Assembly: GCA_011772275.1 (NCBI GenBank)
Contig: WVZU01000116.1
Location: forward strand, 23,685 to 30,046
Direction of reading: 5' to 3'
Length of the DNA: 6,362 bases
Origin: Planctomycetales bacterium
GTDB taxonomy: Bacteria > Planctomycetota > Planctomycetia > Pirellulales > UBA7805
The notes beneath the pieces were generated by a model. It was not told the origin of the DNA, did no database searches, and saw only the letters and a program-made list of their open reading frames with translations. Below, piece after piece: positions 1 through 6,190 of this stretch (within the stretch, counting starts at the first letter, position 1; every line of letters starts with the position of its first letter). The position numbers and the translations under genes are program-made.

Positions 1-17
1 CCGGCGGGCTCCGGGTG

Positions 18-58
18 GGCCGACCGCAAATCGGCCTTGTTTCGGCCCGTCCAACGGG
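18..58 (+). terminator. Two tandem hairpins, possible end of an upstream gene
   Basis: Two short inverted repeats lie back to back. GGCCGA (18-23) pairs with TCGGCC (31-36) around a 7-base loop and is followed by TTGTTT. CCCGT (46-50) pairs with ACGGG (54-58) around a 3-base loop. The first hairpin with its T-rich tail could be a weak intrinsic terminator for a + strand gene lying left of the window. The T-run is interrupted and no upstream coding sequence is visible, so this is only a possibility; both could equally be leader structure of the lipoprotein transcript. Confidence 0.25.
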
Positions 59-100
59 TCGACCGGCGGGTTCACCAGAACGCGTTGGCGACAAGTTCAT

Positions 101-106
101 GGAGGA
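101..106 (+). promoter_or_regulatory. Shine-Dalgarno site of the small lipoprotein
   Basis: GGAGGA sits 7 bases upstream of the ATG at 114. It is the best ribosome binding site in the window and fixes the lipoprotein start against the overlapping ATG at 107, which lies in another frame and has no comparable site at proper distance. Confidence 0.75.
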
Positions 107-113
107 ATGAGTC

Positions 114-332
114 ATGCGGCAACTGGTTTTGGCCGGATTGCTGGGCATTACGCTGGGCTTCAGTACCGGTTGTATCCTGCCCATCTATTCCGGCGATCCT
201 CAGCGGCGGACGCGACAGCTGATCTTTACATCCGAGAACCTGCGGATGTTTTTAGAAGAGTGGGAACGGTTCTGGTTCCTGGACCAGCCCAGCCACCTCT
301 CACCGTACCGTACGCACGGCGGTATCATTTGA
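114..332 (+). CDS. Small predicted lipoprotein of unknown function
   Basis: This 72-residue protein has no assigned role. The N-terminus (MRQ, then a hydrophobic stretch at residues 4-16) followed by S17-T18-G19-C20 looks like a lipoprotein signal peptide, with lipidation expected on Cys20 and Ile at the next position. The match is imperfect because Ser rather than Leu occupies the -3 position. The mature part is about 52 residues: a basic patch (QRRTRQ, 30-35), an amphipathic stretch with aromatic residues (RMFLEEWERFWFLDQ, 44-58) and a terminal THGGII. From memory, very similar short lipoproteins with the WERFWFLDQPSH and THGGI motifs recur in planctomycete genomes. The start is supported by GGAGGA 7 bases upstream. 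The stop TGA at 330-332 lies in the same frame as the following pyrD. Real gene: fairly sure; function: unknown. Confidence 0.72.
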   Translation: MRQLVLAGLLGITLGFSTGCILPIYSGDPQRRTRQLIFTSENLRMFLEEWERFWFLDQPSHLSPYRTHGGII

Positions 333-404
333 CCGCAGGTCAAGTCGCCGCATTTTTACGGCCAGCTGCCCAGCGGCTGGCGTGGGCGTTATCGCAAAGG
401 TACA

Positions 405-1415
405 TTGCCGCTTGCGGGTCCGCAGGCGGTGCGCGCCGTCCGCGAGGCTCTGTGCCGTCTCCAACGTACTTGCCGCGGACTTACGGTGCCTGAAGAACCA
501 ACCGACCCCTGCTCGCTGGAAGTTCAACTCGGCCGTCTGCGACTGGCCAACCCCGTGCTGGTCGGATCCGGCACGTTTGGCTACGCTCGCGAAATGGAAC
601 ATCTGGTCGACTTAGGTCGGCTGGGGGGTATCCTACCCAAGACGGTCACGGCGGAACCCAGGATCGGCAACGCACCCTGGCGGACGATCGAGACCCCCGC
701 GGGAATGTTGAATTCGATCGGCCTGGACAACGATGGCATCGAGGCCTTTATTCAGCATCACCTGCCTTATTTGAGCCGTCTTGCGGCACCGGTGATCGTC
801 AGCATCGCCGGTCGCAGCCGGGACGAGTTTGTCGCCATGGCGGCTCGCCTGGACGGCTTGGAAGGCGTGGCGGCGATCGAATTGAACATTTCCTGCCCCA
901 ACGTCAGCGGCGGTGTCGACCTGGGAACGGATCCCCGGATGTGCGAGAAGGTGGTGGCTGGCTGCCGAGCGGCGTGCAGCCTGCCGGTGATCGCCAAGCT
1001 GACGCCCAACGTGACGGACATCCAGGAGATTGCCCGAGCGGCCACAACGGGCGGCGCCGACGCGATCTCGGCGATCAACACCTGCCTGGGTATGGCCGTC
1101 GACTGGCGAAAAGCTCGTCCCTTACTGGGCAACACCCTGGGAGGGCTCAGTGGCCCCGCCATCAAGCCGATTGCCCTGCGGATCGTCTACCAGATCGCCG
1201 CAGCGGTCGACACGCCGATTATCGGGATCGGCGGGATCGCCAATGTGGATGACGTGATGGAGTTCCTGGTGACGGGCGCTACTGCCGTTCAAATCGGCAC
1301 GGCCAATTTTTATAATCCGACAGCCACCATGACCGTCCTGGACCAGCTGCCCGAGGCGCTCAGCCAGCTGGGCGCCAGCAGCATTCCGGCGATCGTCGGC
1401 ACGCTGAAGACCTGA
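405..1415 (+). CDS. pyrD: Dihydroorotate dehydrogenase, class 1B-like (PyrD)
   Basis: This cytosolic FMN flavoprotein oxidises dihydroorotate to orotate, the fourth step of de novo UMP synthesis. Numbering from the TTG at 405, the family motifs appear in order: [19 protein letters not shown] (48-66); PKT with FMN-contacting Lys79; [16 protein letters not shown] (96-111), the substrate loop; ELNISCPNV (159-167) with candidate catalytic base Cys164; KLTPNVTDI (198-206); [10 protein letters not shown] (246-255); and the phosphate-binding GIGGI...GTANF (274-302). The sequence resembles the Bacillus/Lactococcus class 1B enzymes, which use NAD through a partner subunit, PyrK. No pyrK is present here, so the electron acceptor is uncertain. 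The start is ambiguous. TTG 405 has AAAGG 4 bases upstream and gives 336 residues; GTG 486 gives 309 residues, nearer the usual length, but lacks a Shine-Dalgarno. Residues 1-27 match nothing I know in the family. Function is secure; the N-terminus is not. Confidence 0.93.
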   Translation: MPLAGPQAVRAVREALCRLQRTCRGLTVPEEPTDPCSLEVQLGRLRLANPVLVGSGTFGYAREMEHLVDLGRLGGILPKTVTAEPRIGNAPWRTIETPAGMLNSIGLDNDGIEAFIQHHLPYLSRLAAPVIVSIAGRSRDEFVAMAARLDGLEGVAAIELNISCPNVSGGVDLGTDPRMCEKVVAGCRAACSLPVIAKLTPNVTDIQEIARAATTGGADAISAINTCLGMAVDWRKARPLLGNTLGGLSGPAIKPIALRIVYQIAAAVDTPIIGIGGIANVDDVMEFLVTGATAVQIGTANFYNPTATMTVLDQLPEALSQLGASSIPAIVGTLKT

Positions 1416-1480
1416 CAAAGGCAATTAAGACCCAATCCCCCCACACGCCCCCCACTTCACACTGACTGCTTTCCCCTCTC
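1416..1480 (+). other. C/T-rich spacer between pyrD and trpS
   Basis: These 65 bases contain several C-runs and almost no G after the first 20 bases. There is no T-tailed hairpin and no recognisable promoter, so read-through from pyrD into trpS is plausible. The last 20 bases before the trpS ATG are pyrimidine-dominated (TGCTTTCCCCTCTC) and contain no Shine-Dalgarno. Confidence 0.4.
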
Positions 1481-2443
1481 ATGCGCGTACTTTCCGGCAT
1501 CCAGCCCACGGGACGATTTCACTGGGGCAATTATTTCGGCGCGATTCGGCAGTACATCCAGCTGCAAACCGAGGACGCTGCCTTTTATTTCATTGCCAAC
1601 CTCCACGCCCTGACAACCGTGCGGGATCCGCAGGTCCTGCGGCAAAACACGCAGGAAGCGGCGATCGATCTTTTGGCCCTGGGGCTCGATCCGGATCACG
1701 CCGTGTTGTTCGCGCAGTCCGACGTGCCGGAAGTCTGCGAGCTGACTTGGCTGTTGATGACCGGCACCCCCCTGGGCTTGCTGGAACGCTGCCACGCCTA
1801 CAAGGACAAGAAAGCCCGTGGACTTCCCGCAGACGCAGGATTGTTCACCTACCCCGTCTTGATGGCGGCGGATATTCTGGCGTACGACTCGGACACGGTG
1901 CCCGTGGGCGAGGACCAGGGGCAGCATATCGAGGTCTGCCGGGATATCGCGGCCAGTTTCAATCACCATTTTGGCGAGGTGTTTGTGATGCCCCGCGCCA
2001 AGATCCTCCACACGGCGGCGAAGGTGCCGGGCACGGACGGGGAAAAAATGTCCAAAAGCTACCACAATACGCTGGAGGTGTTCGAAGATCCCCGCGCCCA
2101 GCGGAAAAAGATCATGCGGATCAAGACCGATTCCCGGCCCGTGGACCAGCCTAAGGATCCCGACACGGATCACCTTTACCAGCTGTTTTCCCTGGTCGGA
2201 ACCGATCAACAAAAAGAGGAACTGGCAGAATCGTACCGCCGCGGTGGCTTTGGCTATGGGGACGTCAAAAAACTCCTGGCGGATGCCGCGGAGGCGTATT
2301 TTCAGCCGAGCCGCCAGCGGCGGGAGCAACTGGCCGCCGAACCGGACCGGATCCACCAAATCCTGGGGGACGGCGCGGCGACCGCCAGAAAGAAAGCCGC
2401 CGAGGTGCTGCGGCGAGCCCAGCAAGCCTGCGGTATCCGATAG
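1481..2443 (+). CDS. trpS: Tryptophan--tRNA ligase (TrpS)
   Basis: This class Ic aminoacyl-tRNA synthetase activates tryptophan with ATP and charges tRNA-Trp in the cytosol. The 320 residues fit the compact bacterial TrpRS length (about 320-340). The HIGH-type signature is TGRFHWGN (10-17), with HWGN in place of HIGN or [23 protein letters not shown] (128-146) holds Asp131, the position expected to read the indole nitrogen, and the conserved VGEDQ. GEKMSKS (187-193) carries the KMSKS loop. The C-terminal third is a helical, charged region matching the anticodon-binding domain. The ATG at 1481 starts directly at [11 protein letters not shown], as usual for the family, although the upstream sequence is pyrimidine-rich without a Shine-Dalgarno. 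The gene ends in tandem stops (TAG TAA, 2441-2446), 9 bases after which acpS begins in the same frame. A complete gene; identification is very sure. Confidence 0.97.
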   Translation: MRVLSGIQPTGRFHWGNYFGAIRQYIQLQTEDAAFYFIANLHALTTVRDPQVLRQNTQEAAIDLLALGLDPDHAVLFAQSDVPEVCELTWLLMTGTPLGLLERCHAYKDKKARGLPADAGLFTYPVLMAADILAYDSDTVPVGEDQGQHIEVCRDIAASFNHHFGEVFVMPRAKILHTAAKVPGTDGEKMSKSYHNTLEVFEDPRAQRKKIMRIKTDSRPVDQPKDPDTDHLYQLFSLVGTDQQKEELAESYRRGGFGYGDVKKLLADAAEAYFQPSRQRREQLAAEPDRIHQILGDGAATARKKAAEVLRRAQQACGIR

Positions 2444-2452
2444 TAATCTCCC

Positions 2453-2854
2453 ATGAATATCGCCGGGATCGGAACCGACATCGTGGAAGTCCTCCGGATC
2501 GCTCAGATGATCGAGCGGCATGGGGAACTATTCATTGGGCGGGTGTATACCGAACACGAAATTGACTATTGCCGGCGGCGGCGGGCCTCGACGCAACATT
2601 TCGCCGGCCGCTGGGCCGCCAAGGAGGCGATTCTGAAGGCCTTGGGTACCGGCTGGATCCGTGGCATCAGCTGGCGCGATATGGAAGTTCGCAACGAATC
2701 CGGTGGCAAACCCACGGTCGCTTTTCGGGGCGGGGCCCGTGATGTGATCGAAAGGAAAGGAATCCACGACGTGATCATCAGCATCTCCCACTGCCGCAGC
2801 CATGCCACCGCCCTGGCGATTGCCCTGGGAGCAGAAAATTCCGAGGCCGACTGA
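2453..2854 (+). CDS. acpS: Holo-[acyl-carrier-protein] synthase (AcpS)
   Basis: This small phosphopantetheinyl transferase moves the 4'-phosphopantetheine arm of CoA onto a serine of apo-ACP, switching on fatty acid synthesis. The 133 residues match the usual 120-135 of trimeric AcpS. Visible motifs are the N-terminal GIGTDIVEV (5-13) with metal-binding Asp9, FAGRWAAKEAILKALGTG (50-67) with metal-binding Glu58 and the CoA-contacting Lys57 region, the SGGKP motif (83-87), and IISISHC (108-114) near the C-terminus. The ATG at 2453 places the GTD motif at the family position. It lies 9 bases after the trpS stop, in the same frame, with no Shine-Dalgarno (TAATCTCCC precedes it), which suggests translation coupled to trpS or a leader-independent mode. 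It faces topA convergently. Identification is very sure. Confidence 0.96.
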   Translation: MNIAGIGTDIVEVLRIAQMIERHGELFIGRVYTEHEIDYCRRRRASTQHFAGRWAAKEAILKALGTGWIRGISWRDMEVRNESGGKPTVAFRGGARDVIERKGIHDVIISISHCRSHATALAIALGAENSEAD

Positions 2855-2856
2855 AC

Positions 2857-2869
2857 CACCCTTCGGGTG
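2857..2869 (+). terminator. Short hairpin just after acpS, weak terminator candidate
   Basis: CACCC (2857-2861) pairs with GGGTG (2865-2869) around a three-base loop, starting two bases after the acpS stop. No T-run follows, so if the + strand operon ends here, termination is either Rho-dependent or uses the larger hairpin at 2957-2978. Weak support. Confidence 0.2.
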
Positions 2870-2947
2870 ACTGTCCGTTCCGGACCGCCGCTTCGTCCCC
2901 GCGGCAGGGTGACCGCTGAAGCCCGCCGTGCCCCGCCACCGGCAGCC

Positions 2948-2978
2948 TTTAAAAAACCCGCCACACCTTTGCGGCGGG
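2948..2978 (-). terminator. Intrinsic terminator of topA
   Basis: On the minus strand, CCCGCC (2978-2973) pairs with GGCGGG (2962-2957) around a ten-base loop, and the 3' arm runs straight into six T residues (2956-2951) and then AAA. This is a textbook Rho-independent terminator about 90 bases past the topA stop. On the + strand the same hairpin is preceded by the A-run and not followed by T residues, so it points to topA rather than acpS. Confidence 0.85.
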
Positions 2979-3013
2979 CAAGGGATTTGGGGGAAGAGAA
3001 ACCTGAGCGAAGT

Positions 3014-3032
3014 GGGGGAGGGACGGGCCGGG
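3014..3032 (+). other. Potential G-quadruplex motif downstream of topA
   Basis: The + strand reads G5-A-G3-AC-G3-CC-G3, four G-tracts with loops of 1-2 bases, which meets the usual G4 pattern. A further G3-A-G5 lies at 3044-3052. The minus-strand transcript (topA 3' trailer) is correspondingly C-rich and G-poor here. The motif lies between the topA stop at 3070 and its terminator. Folding is not shown by sequence alone. Confidence 0.5.
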
Positions 3033-3069
3033 CCGGCAGAAAAGGGAGGGGGACGGCGAGACGACCTGG

Positions 3070-5808
3070 TCAGCCTTTCTTTTTGCCGGCCGATTTCGTC
3101 TTGGCCGCCGTTTTTTTGGTAGCCGATCTCTTCTTGGCGACCCCTTTCTTCATCGCCCCCTTCCCCGTGGCCTTCTTGCTGGCGGCCGTTTTCTTTCTGG
3201 CAGCCTTCTTTTTCTTCACCGCCGGTCCCTTCGCGGCGCGGTCCGCCAACAAGTCCAGCGCCTGCTGGAACGTGACCTGCTCGACGTCGGAACCCTTGGG
3301 CAGCGAGGCGTTGGTTTCGCCGTCGGTGACATAGGGCCCATAGCGGCCGTCCAGCAATTGAATTTTTTGCCCCGTGACGGGCGATTCGTCAAAGACCTTC
3401 AGCGGTTCCTTTTTGGCCCCAAACCCGCGGCGTGATTTTTTGGGTTGCGCCAACAGGTCCAGGGCCTGCTGCAGGGTGATCTCCAGCGGCGAGAGCTCGG
3501 CGGGCAGCGAACGCGTTTCGTCGCCGCTCTTGATGTAGGGGCCAAAGCGGCCATTCTGAGCGACCACGGGGGCGCCTGTTTTGGGGTCCACGCCCAAATC
3601 GCGGGGCAGGGACAGCAGCTTTAACGCCAGTTGCAAATCGACGTCTTCCGGTTGCATCCCCTTCAAAAGGCTGGCATTTTTCGGTTTTTCTTCGTCGTCC
3701 GGCGAACCACGTTGGACGTAAGGGCCAAAGCGGCCGACCTTGAGATAGACCGGCTTGTGCGTCTCCGGGCAAACCCCCAACGGCTGCTCGGCCTTCGCCG
3801 ACTGCGCCAATAGCTCGACCGCCCGCTCAACCGTTAACTCGTCCGGCGGCAACTCTTCCGGCAGGGTCGCTCGACGCTCCCCCTGCTCAAGAAACGGTGC
3901 GTAACGCCCCACCCGCACGACGATCGGCGGGCCGTCCTCGGGTGTGCCGATGGGAATCGTGCCAATTTTTTTGGCGTCGATCTCTTCCAGTTTGTGATCG
4001 AGCTGTTTTTTCAAGCCTGGCTGTCCGTTGCCGAAGTAGAAGCGGTGCAGGTACTGGCTGGGATCCGCCTCGCCGCGACTGATCGAGTCCAGATCGTCCT
4101 CCAGCTGAGCGGTAAATTCGTAATCGATCAGCGTGGGCAGGTGCGTTTCCAAAAGGTTCACCACCGAAAAAGCAACCCAGGTGGGCACGAGGGCATTGGC
4201 GCGTTTGAAGGCATAGCCGCGGTTGAGGATGGTGTCGATAATGGCCGCGTAGGTGCTGGGCCGGCCAATCCCTTTTTCCTCCAACGCGGCGGTCAGCGAC
4301 GCCTCGCTGTAACGGGCTCGCGGCGCCGTCGTGTGAGCCTTCGCTTCCAGCTTTTCGCAGCCCAGCAGCTCGTCCACAGCCACCGCCGGCAAGATTTTTT
4401 CCTTGTCGGCAAGCTCGGCGTGGGGGTCGTCCGAACCTTCCACATACGCCCGCAGGAATCCGGGAAAATCAATGACCTTGCCCCCCACCGCAAACGTGCA
4501 GCCCTCGCCCTGGATGGTAATGCTAATCCGCCGCCCCCGGGCATTGGCCATCTGGCTGGCAACCGTCCGTTTCCAGATTAGTTCGAACAGCCGGAATTCG
4601 TCCGGCTGCAACTCTTTTTGCATCACCGAGGGCAATTCGAAGGGGTGCCCCGCCGGCCGAATCGCTTCGTGGGCTTCCTGAGCGTTCTTGACCTTGGACT
4701 CGTAAACCCGTGGCTCGGCATGCAAGTAATCCTCCCCATATTCCGACGATACCAGCTCACGCGCCGCAGCCACGGCCACGTTGGCCAGATTGGTCGAATC
4801 GGTCCGCATGTAAGTGATGTGACCGTTTTCGTAGAGCCGCTGAGCAACGCTCATCGTGTGCCTGGCGGTAAAGCCCAATTTGCGGTTGGCCTCCTGCTGC
4901 AGCGTGCTGGTCGTAAAAGGGGCGTAAGGCTTTTGCGTGAAAGGTTTTTCTTCCAGCGAGCGGACATTAAACTTCCCGCCACGGATCCGCTCAAGCAACC
5001 CCTCCGCCTGCTGCTCGTTCAGCAACGCACGATCCGCAGTCAGTTTCCCCGTCTGGGGATCGAAGTCCTTGCCGGTGGGAATCCGCTGGCCGTCCACTGC
5101 GGTCAGCGACGCTTCAAAAGATTCCCCATGCTGAGTCACAAACGTGCCCAGCAGGTCCCAGTAGGTCGCCCGCACAAACGACATCCGTTCGCGCTCGCGC
5201 TGCACAATCAGCCGCACCGCCACACTTTGCACTCGTCCGGCGGACAGCTTGGTACGAACCTTCCGCCACAGCAGCGGCGAGACGCCGTAGCCGTAGAGGC
5301 GGTCTAAAATACGGCGGGTTTCTTGAGCGCGAACCAGCTGCTGGTTCAGGTGGCGGGGGTTGGCCAGCGCCTCCCGGATGGCCTCCTTGGTGATCTCGTG
5401 AAACACCAGCCGGTGACAAGGGACCTTGGGTTTCAACAGCTCGACCAGATGCCAGCTGATCGCCTCCCCTTCCCGATCCTCGTCCGTTGCCAGGAACAGC
5501 TGGCGAGCATCTTTGAGTTTCTTCCGCAAGGCCGTGACTTGTTTGGACTTGCCCGGCAAGACGACGTAGATGGGGTCAAAGTCCGCATGGACATTCACCC
5601 CCAAGTCCGCCCAGTCTTCATTCCGGTACTTTTCGGGCAAGTTCTTCTTCCCCTGGGGAAGATCGCGGACGTGCCCCACACTGGCCTCGACCGTGAAGTC
5701 TTTGCCCAGGTACCTGGAAATCGTCCGCGCCTTGGCCGGCGATTCCACGATCACCAGGGATTTGCCATTTTTCGCAGATTTTTTTGTCGCAGATTTTTTT
5801 TTCGCCAT
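3070..5808 (-). CDS. topA: DNA topoisomerase I (type IA, TopA)
   Basis: This enzyme relaxes negative supercoils by cutting one strand through a 5'-phosphotyrosine link. It has 912 residues. A basic leader, MAKKKSATKKSAKNGK, precedes the Toprim domain (about 17-140): LVIVESPAKA with Glu22 and ATDEDREGE with Asp109, Asp111 and Glu113. The core follows, with RRILDRLYGYGVSPLLW (165-181) and LSAGRVQSVAVRLIVQRE (188-205). ITYMRTDST (331-339) holds the active-site Tyr333, and EEKGIGRPSTYA (510-521) is another core signature. The C-terminus has no C4 zinc ribbons (only four scattered Cys in the whole protein). Instead there are four Topo-C-type repeats centred on GRYAPF (634), GRFGPY (692), GRFGPY (753) and GRYGPY (821), then a lysine tail (864-912). 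The ATG at 5808 is the only sensible start, with a weak GGCGAG upstream. It is transcribed alone, opposite its neighbours, and ends at a strong terminator. Confidence 0.97.
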   Translation of the reverse strand: MAKKKSATKKSAKNGKSLVIVESPAKARTISRYLGKDFTVEASVGHVRDLPQGKKNLPEKYRNEDWADLGVNVHADFDPIYVVLPGKSKQVTALRKKLKDARQLFLATDEDREGEAISWHLVELLKPKVPCHRLVFHEITKEAIREALANPRHLNQQLVRAQETRRILDRLYGYGVSPLLWRKVRTKLSAGRVQSVAVRLIVQRERERMSFVRATYWDLLGTFVTQHGESFEASLTAVDGQRIPTGKDFDPQTGKLTADRALLNEQQAEGLLERIRGGKFNVRSLEEKPFTQKPYAPFTTSTLQQEANRKLGFTARHTMSVAQRLYENGHITYMRTDSTNLANVAVAAARELVSSEYGEDYLHAEPRVYESKVKNAQEAHEAIRPAGHPFELPSVMQKELQPDEFRLFELIWKRTVASQMANARGRRISITIQGEGCTFAVGGKVIDFPGFLRAYVEGSDDPHAELADKEKILPAVAVDELLGCEKLEAKAHTTAPRARYSEASLTAALEEKGIGRPSTYAAIIDTILNRGYAFKRANALVPTWVAFSVVNLLETHLPTLIDYEFTAQLEDDLDSISRGEADPSQYLHRFYFGNGQPGLKKQLDHKLEEIDAKKIGTIPIGTPEDGPPIVVRVGRYAPFLEQGERRATLPEELPPDELTVERAVELLAQSAKAEQPLGVCPETHKPVYLKVGRFGPYVQRGSPDDEEKPKNASLLKGMQPEDVDLQLALKLLSLPRDLGVDPKTGAPVVAQNGRFGPYIKSGDETRSLPAELSPLEITLQQALDLLAQPKKSRRGFGAKKEPLKVFDESPVTGQKIQLLDGRYGPYVTDGETNASLPKGSDVEQVTFQQALDLLADRAAKGPAVKKKKAARKKTAASKKATGKGAMKKGVAKKRSATKKTAAKTKSAGKKKG

Positions 5809-5832
5809 GTCTCGCCCAAGCGATCCCGGCCG

Positions 5833-5866
5833 CGGCCGCGGCGATCAGCCAGGCTGATCGCGGCCG
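5833..5866 (-). repeat. GC-rich inverted repeat in the topA leader
   Basis: GCGATCAGCC (5841-5850) and GGCTGATCGC (5852-5861) are exact inverted copies separated by one base. The stem continues as CGGCC (5833-5837) with GGCCG (5862-5866) if the GCG at 5838-5840 is bulged out, giving up to 13 base pairs around a five-base loop. It lies 24 bases upstream of the topA ATG, so it would fold in the 5' leader of the topA mRNA. No T-run follows on the minus strand, so it is not an obvious attenuator. Confidence 0.7.
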
Positions 5867-5930
5867 GTGGCCAACGCCCCGCGCCAACGATTCCCCCCCC
5901 AGCCATGTACGCCCGCTGGCCGGACGCATA

Positions 5931-5951
5931 CAATTCCCCCACCGGGAATTG
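5931..5951. repeat. Perfect 8-base inverted repeat, operator or leader hairpin
   Basis: CAATTCCC (5931-5938) and GGGAATTG (5944-5951) are exact inverted copies around the five-base spacer CCACC. The 13-base centre-to-centre distance and the dyad symmetry fit either a protein binding site or an RNA hairpin in the topA leader. It lies about 120 bases upstream of topA and 240 bases upstream of the + strand gene. I do not recognise it as a known operator. Confidence 0.55.
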
Positions 5952-5988
5952 GCGTTGCACTGGGGGTCTCTGCACGTAAAATCACGCC

Positions 5989-6016
5989 TTGATCCAATGT
6001 TGCCGGCTTCTACAAT
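5989..6016 (+). promoter_or_regulatory. Candidate sigma-70 type promoter for the PpiD/SurA-like gene
   Basis: TTGATC (5989-5994, 4/6 to TTGACA) and TACAAT (6011-6016, 5/6 to TATAAT) are 16 bases apart, predicting a start near 6023 and a leader of about 170 bases. A second, weaker pair lies just upstream: TTGCAC (5955-5960) and TAAAAT (5977-5982), also 16 bases apart. Planctomycete promoters are poorly defined, so this is consensus matching only. Confidence 0.35.
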
Positions 6017-6025
6017 TCTGACCAT

Positions 6026-6054
6026 CTTTAATGACTCTGTGTTTTGCTTGTCAA
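6026..6054 (-). promoter_or_regulatory. Candidate promoter for topA
   Basis: On the minus strand a perfect TTGACA (6054-6049) is followed after 17 bases by TTAAAG (6031-6026), which matches TATAAT at only three positions. If used, the topA leader would be about 210 bases and include both inverted repeats at 5931-5951 and 5833-5866. The -35 is strong and the -10 poor, so the call is tentative. Confidence 0.25.
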
Positions 6055-6177
6055 GCCAGTCTGGCATGTCGGGCCAGCCCGTCCTGTGTCAGGCCTGAAA
6101 TTTTGCCCTTGGGGCGCCGAGCGAAAGTTGGGCCGCTTGGGGCTGCCTGCAAATAAAGTGTTGATCAACCTGTAGTC

Positions 6178-6182
6178 GAGGG
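6178..6182 (+). promoter_or_regulatory. Shine-Dalgarno site of the PpiD/SurA-like gene
   Basis: GAGGG lies 8 bases upstream of the ATG at 6191 and supports that start over the in-frame internal ATG (residue 15), which would remove the basic cytoplasmic end of the membrane anchor. Confidence 0.55.
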
Positions 6183-6190
6183 TTTCCCCC

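Larger units (their letters stand above)
5809..6190. other. Divergent intergenic region between topA and the PpiD/SurA-like gene
   Basis: No credible gene lies in these 382 bases; the open frames crossing it are short, lack known motifs and mostly run into topA antisense. It contains a GC-rich bulged hairpin (5833-5866), a C8 run (5893-5900), an AT-containing inverted repeat (5931-5951), candidate promoters for both directions (5955-6054), a small inverted repeat GCCAG-T-CTGGC (6055-6065) and a 10-base palindrome GTTGATCAAC (6160-6169). The topA side is very GC-rich and the middle (5970-6055) is the most AT-rich part, as expected for a promoter zone. Confidence 0.6.

Noticed and set aside
107..493. 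128-codon + strand frame overlapping the lipoprotein and the start of pyrD
   Set aside because: It overlaps two better supported genes. Its ATG at 107 immediately follows the GGAGGA, leaving no room for initiation, and the product is Arg/Ala-rich without motifs.
1457..2521. 354-codon open frame on the minus strand opposite trpS
   Set aside because: It lies antisense to the whole trpS gene, whose family motifs are unmistakable. The minus-strand product has no recognisable motif and a composition typical of reverse-complemented GC-rich coding DNA.
2957..2978. The large convergent-gap hairpin as a bidirectional terminator for acpS as well
   Set aside because: On the + strand the 3' arm is followed by CAAGGGATTTG rather than a T-run, so intrinsic termination is only supported for the minus strand.
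2867..3334. 155-codon + strand frame with hydrophobic Phe/Ala/Leu stretches that look like membrane spans
   Set aside because: The hydrophobic part is the reverse complement of the TopA lysine tail (AAG/AAA read as CTT/TTT), and the rest lies in the convergent spacer. An artefact.
3994..5979. Three long + strand frames (3994-4581, 4618-5307, 5323-5979) opposite topA
   Set aside because: All are antisense to conserved TopA core sequence, carry no motifs, and arise from low stop-codon frequency in GC-rich DNA.
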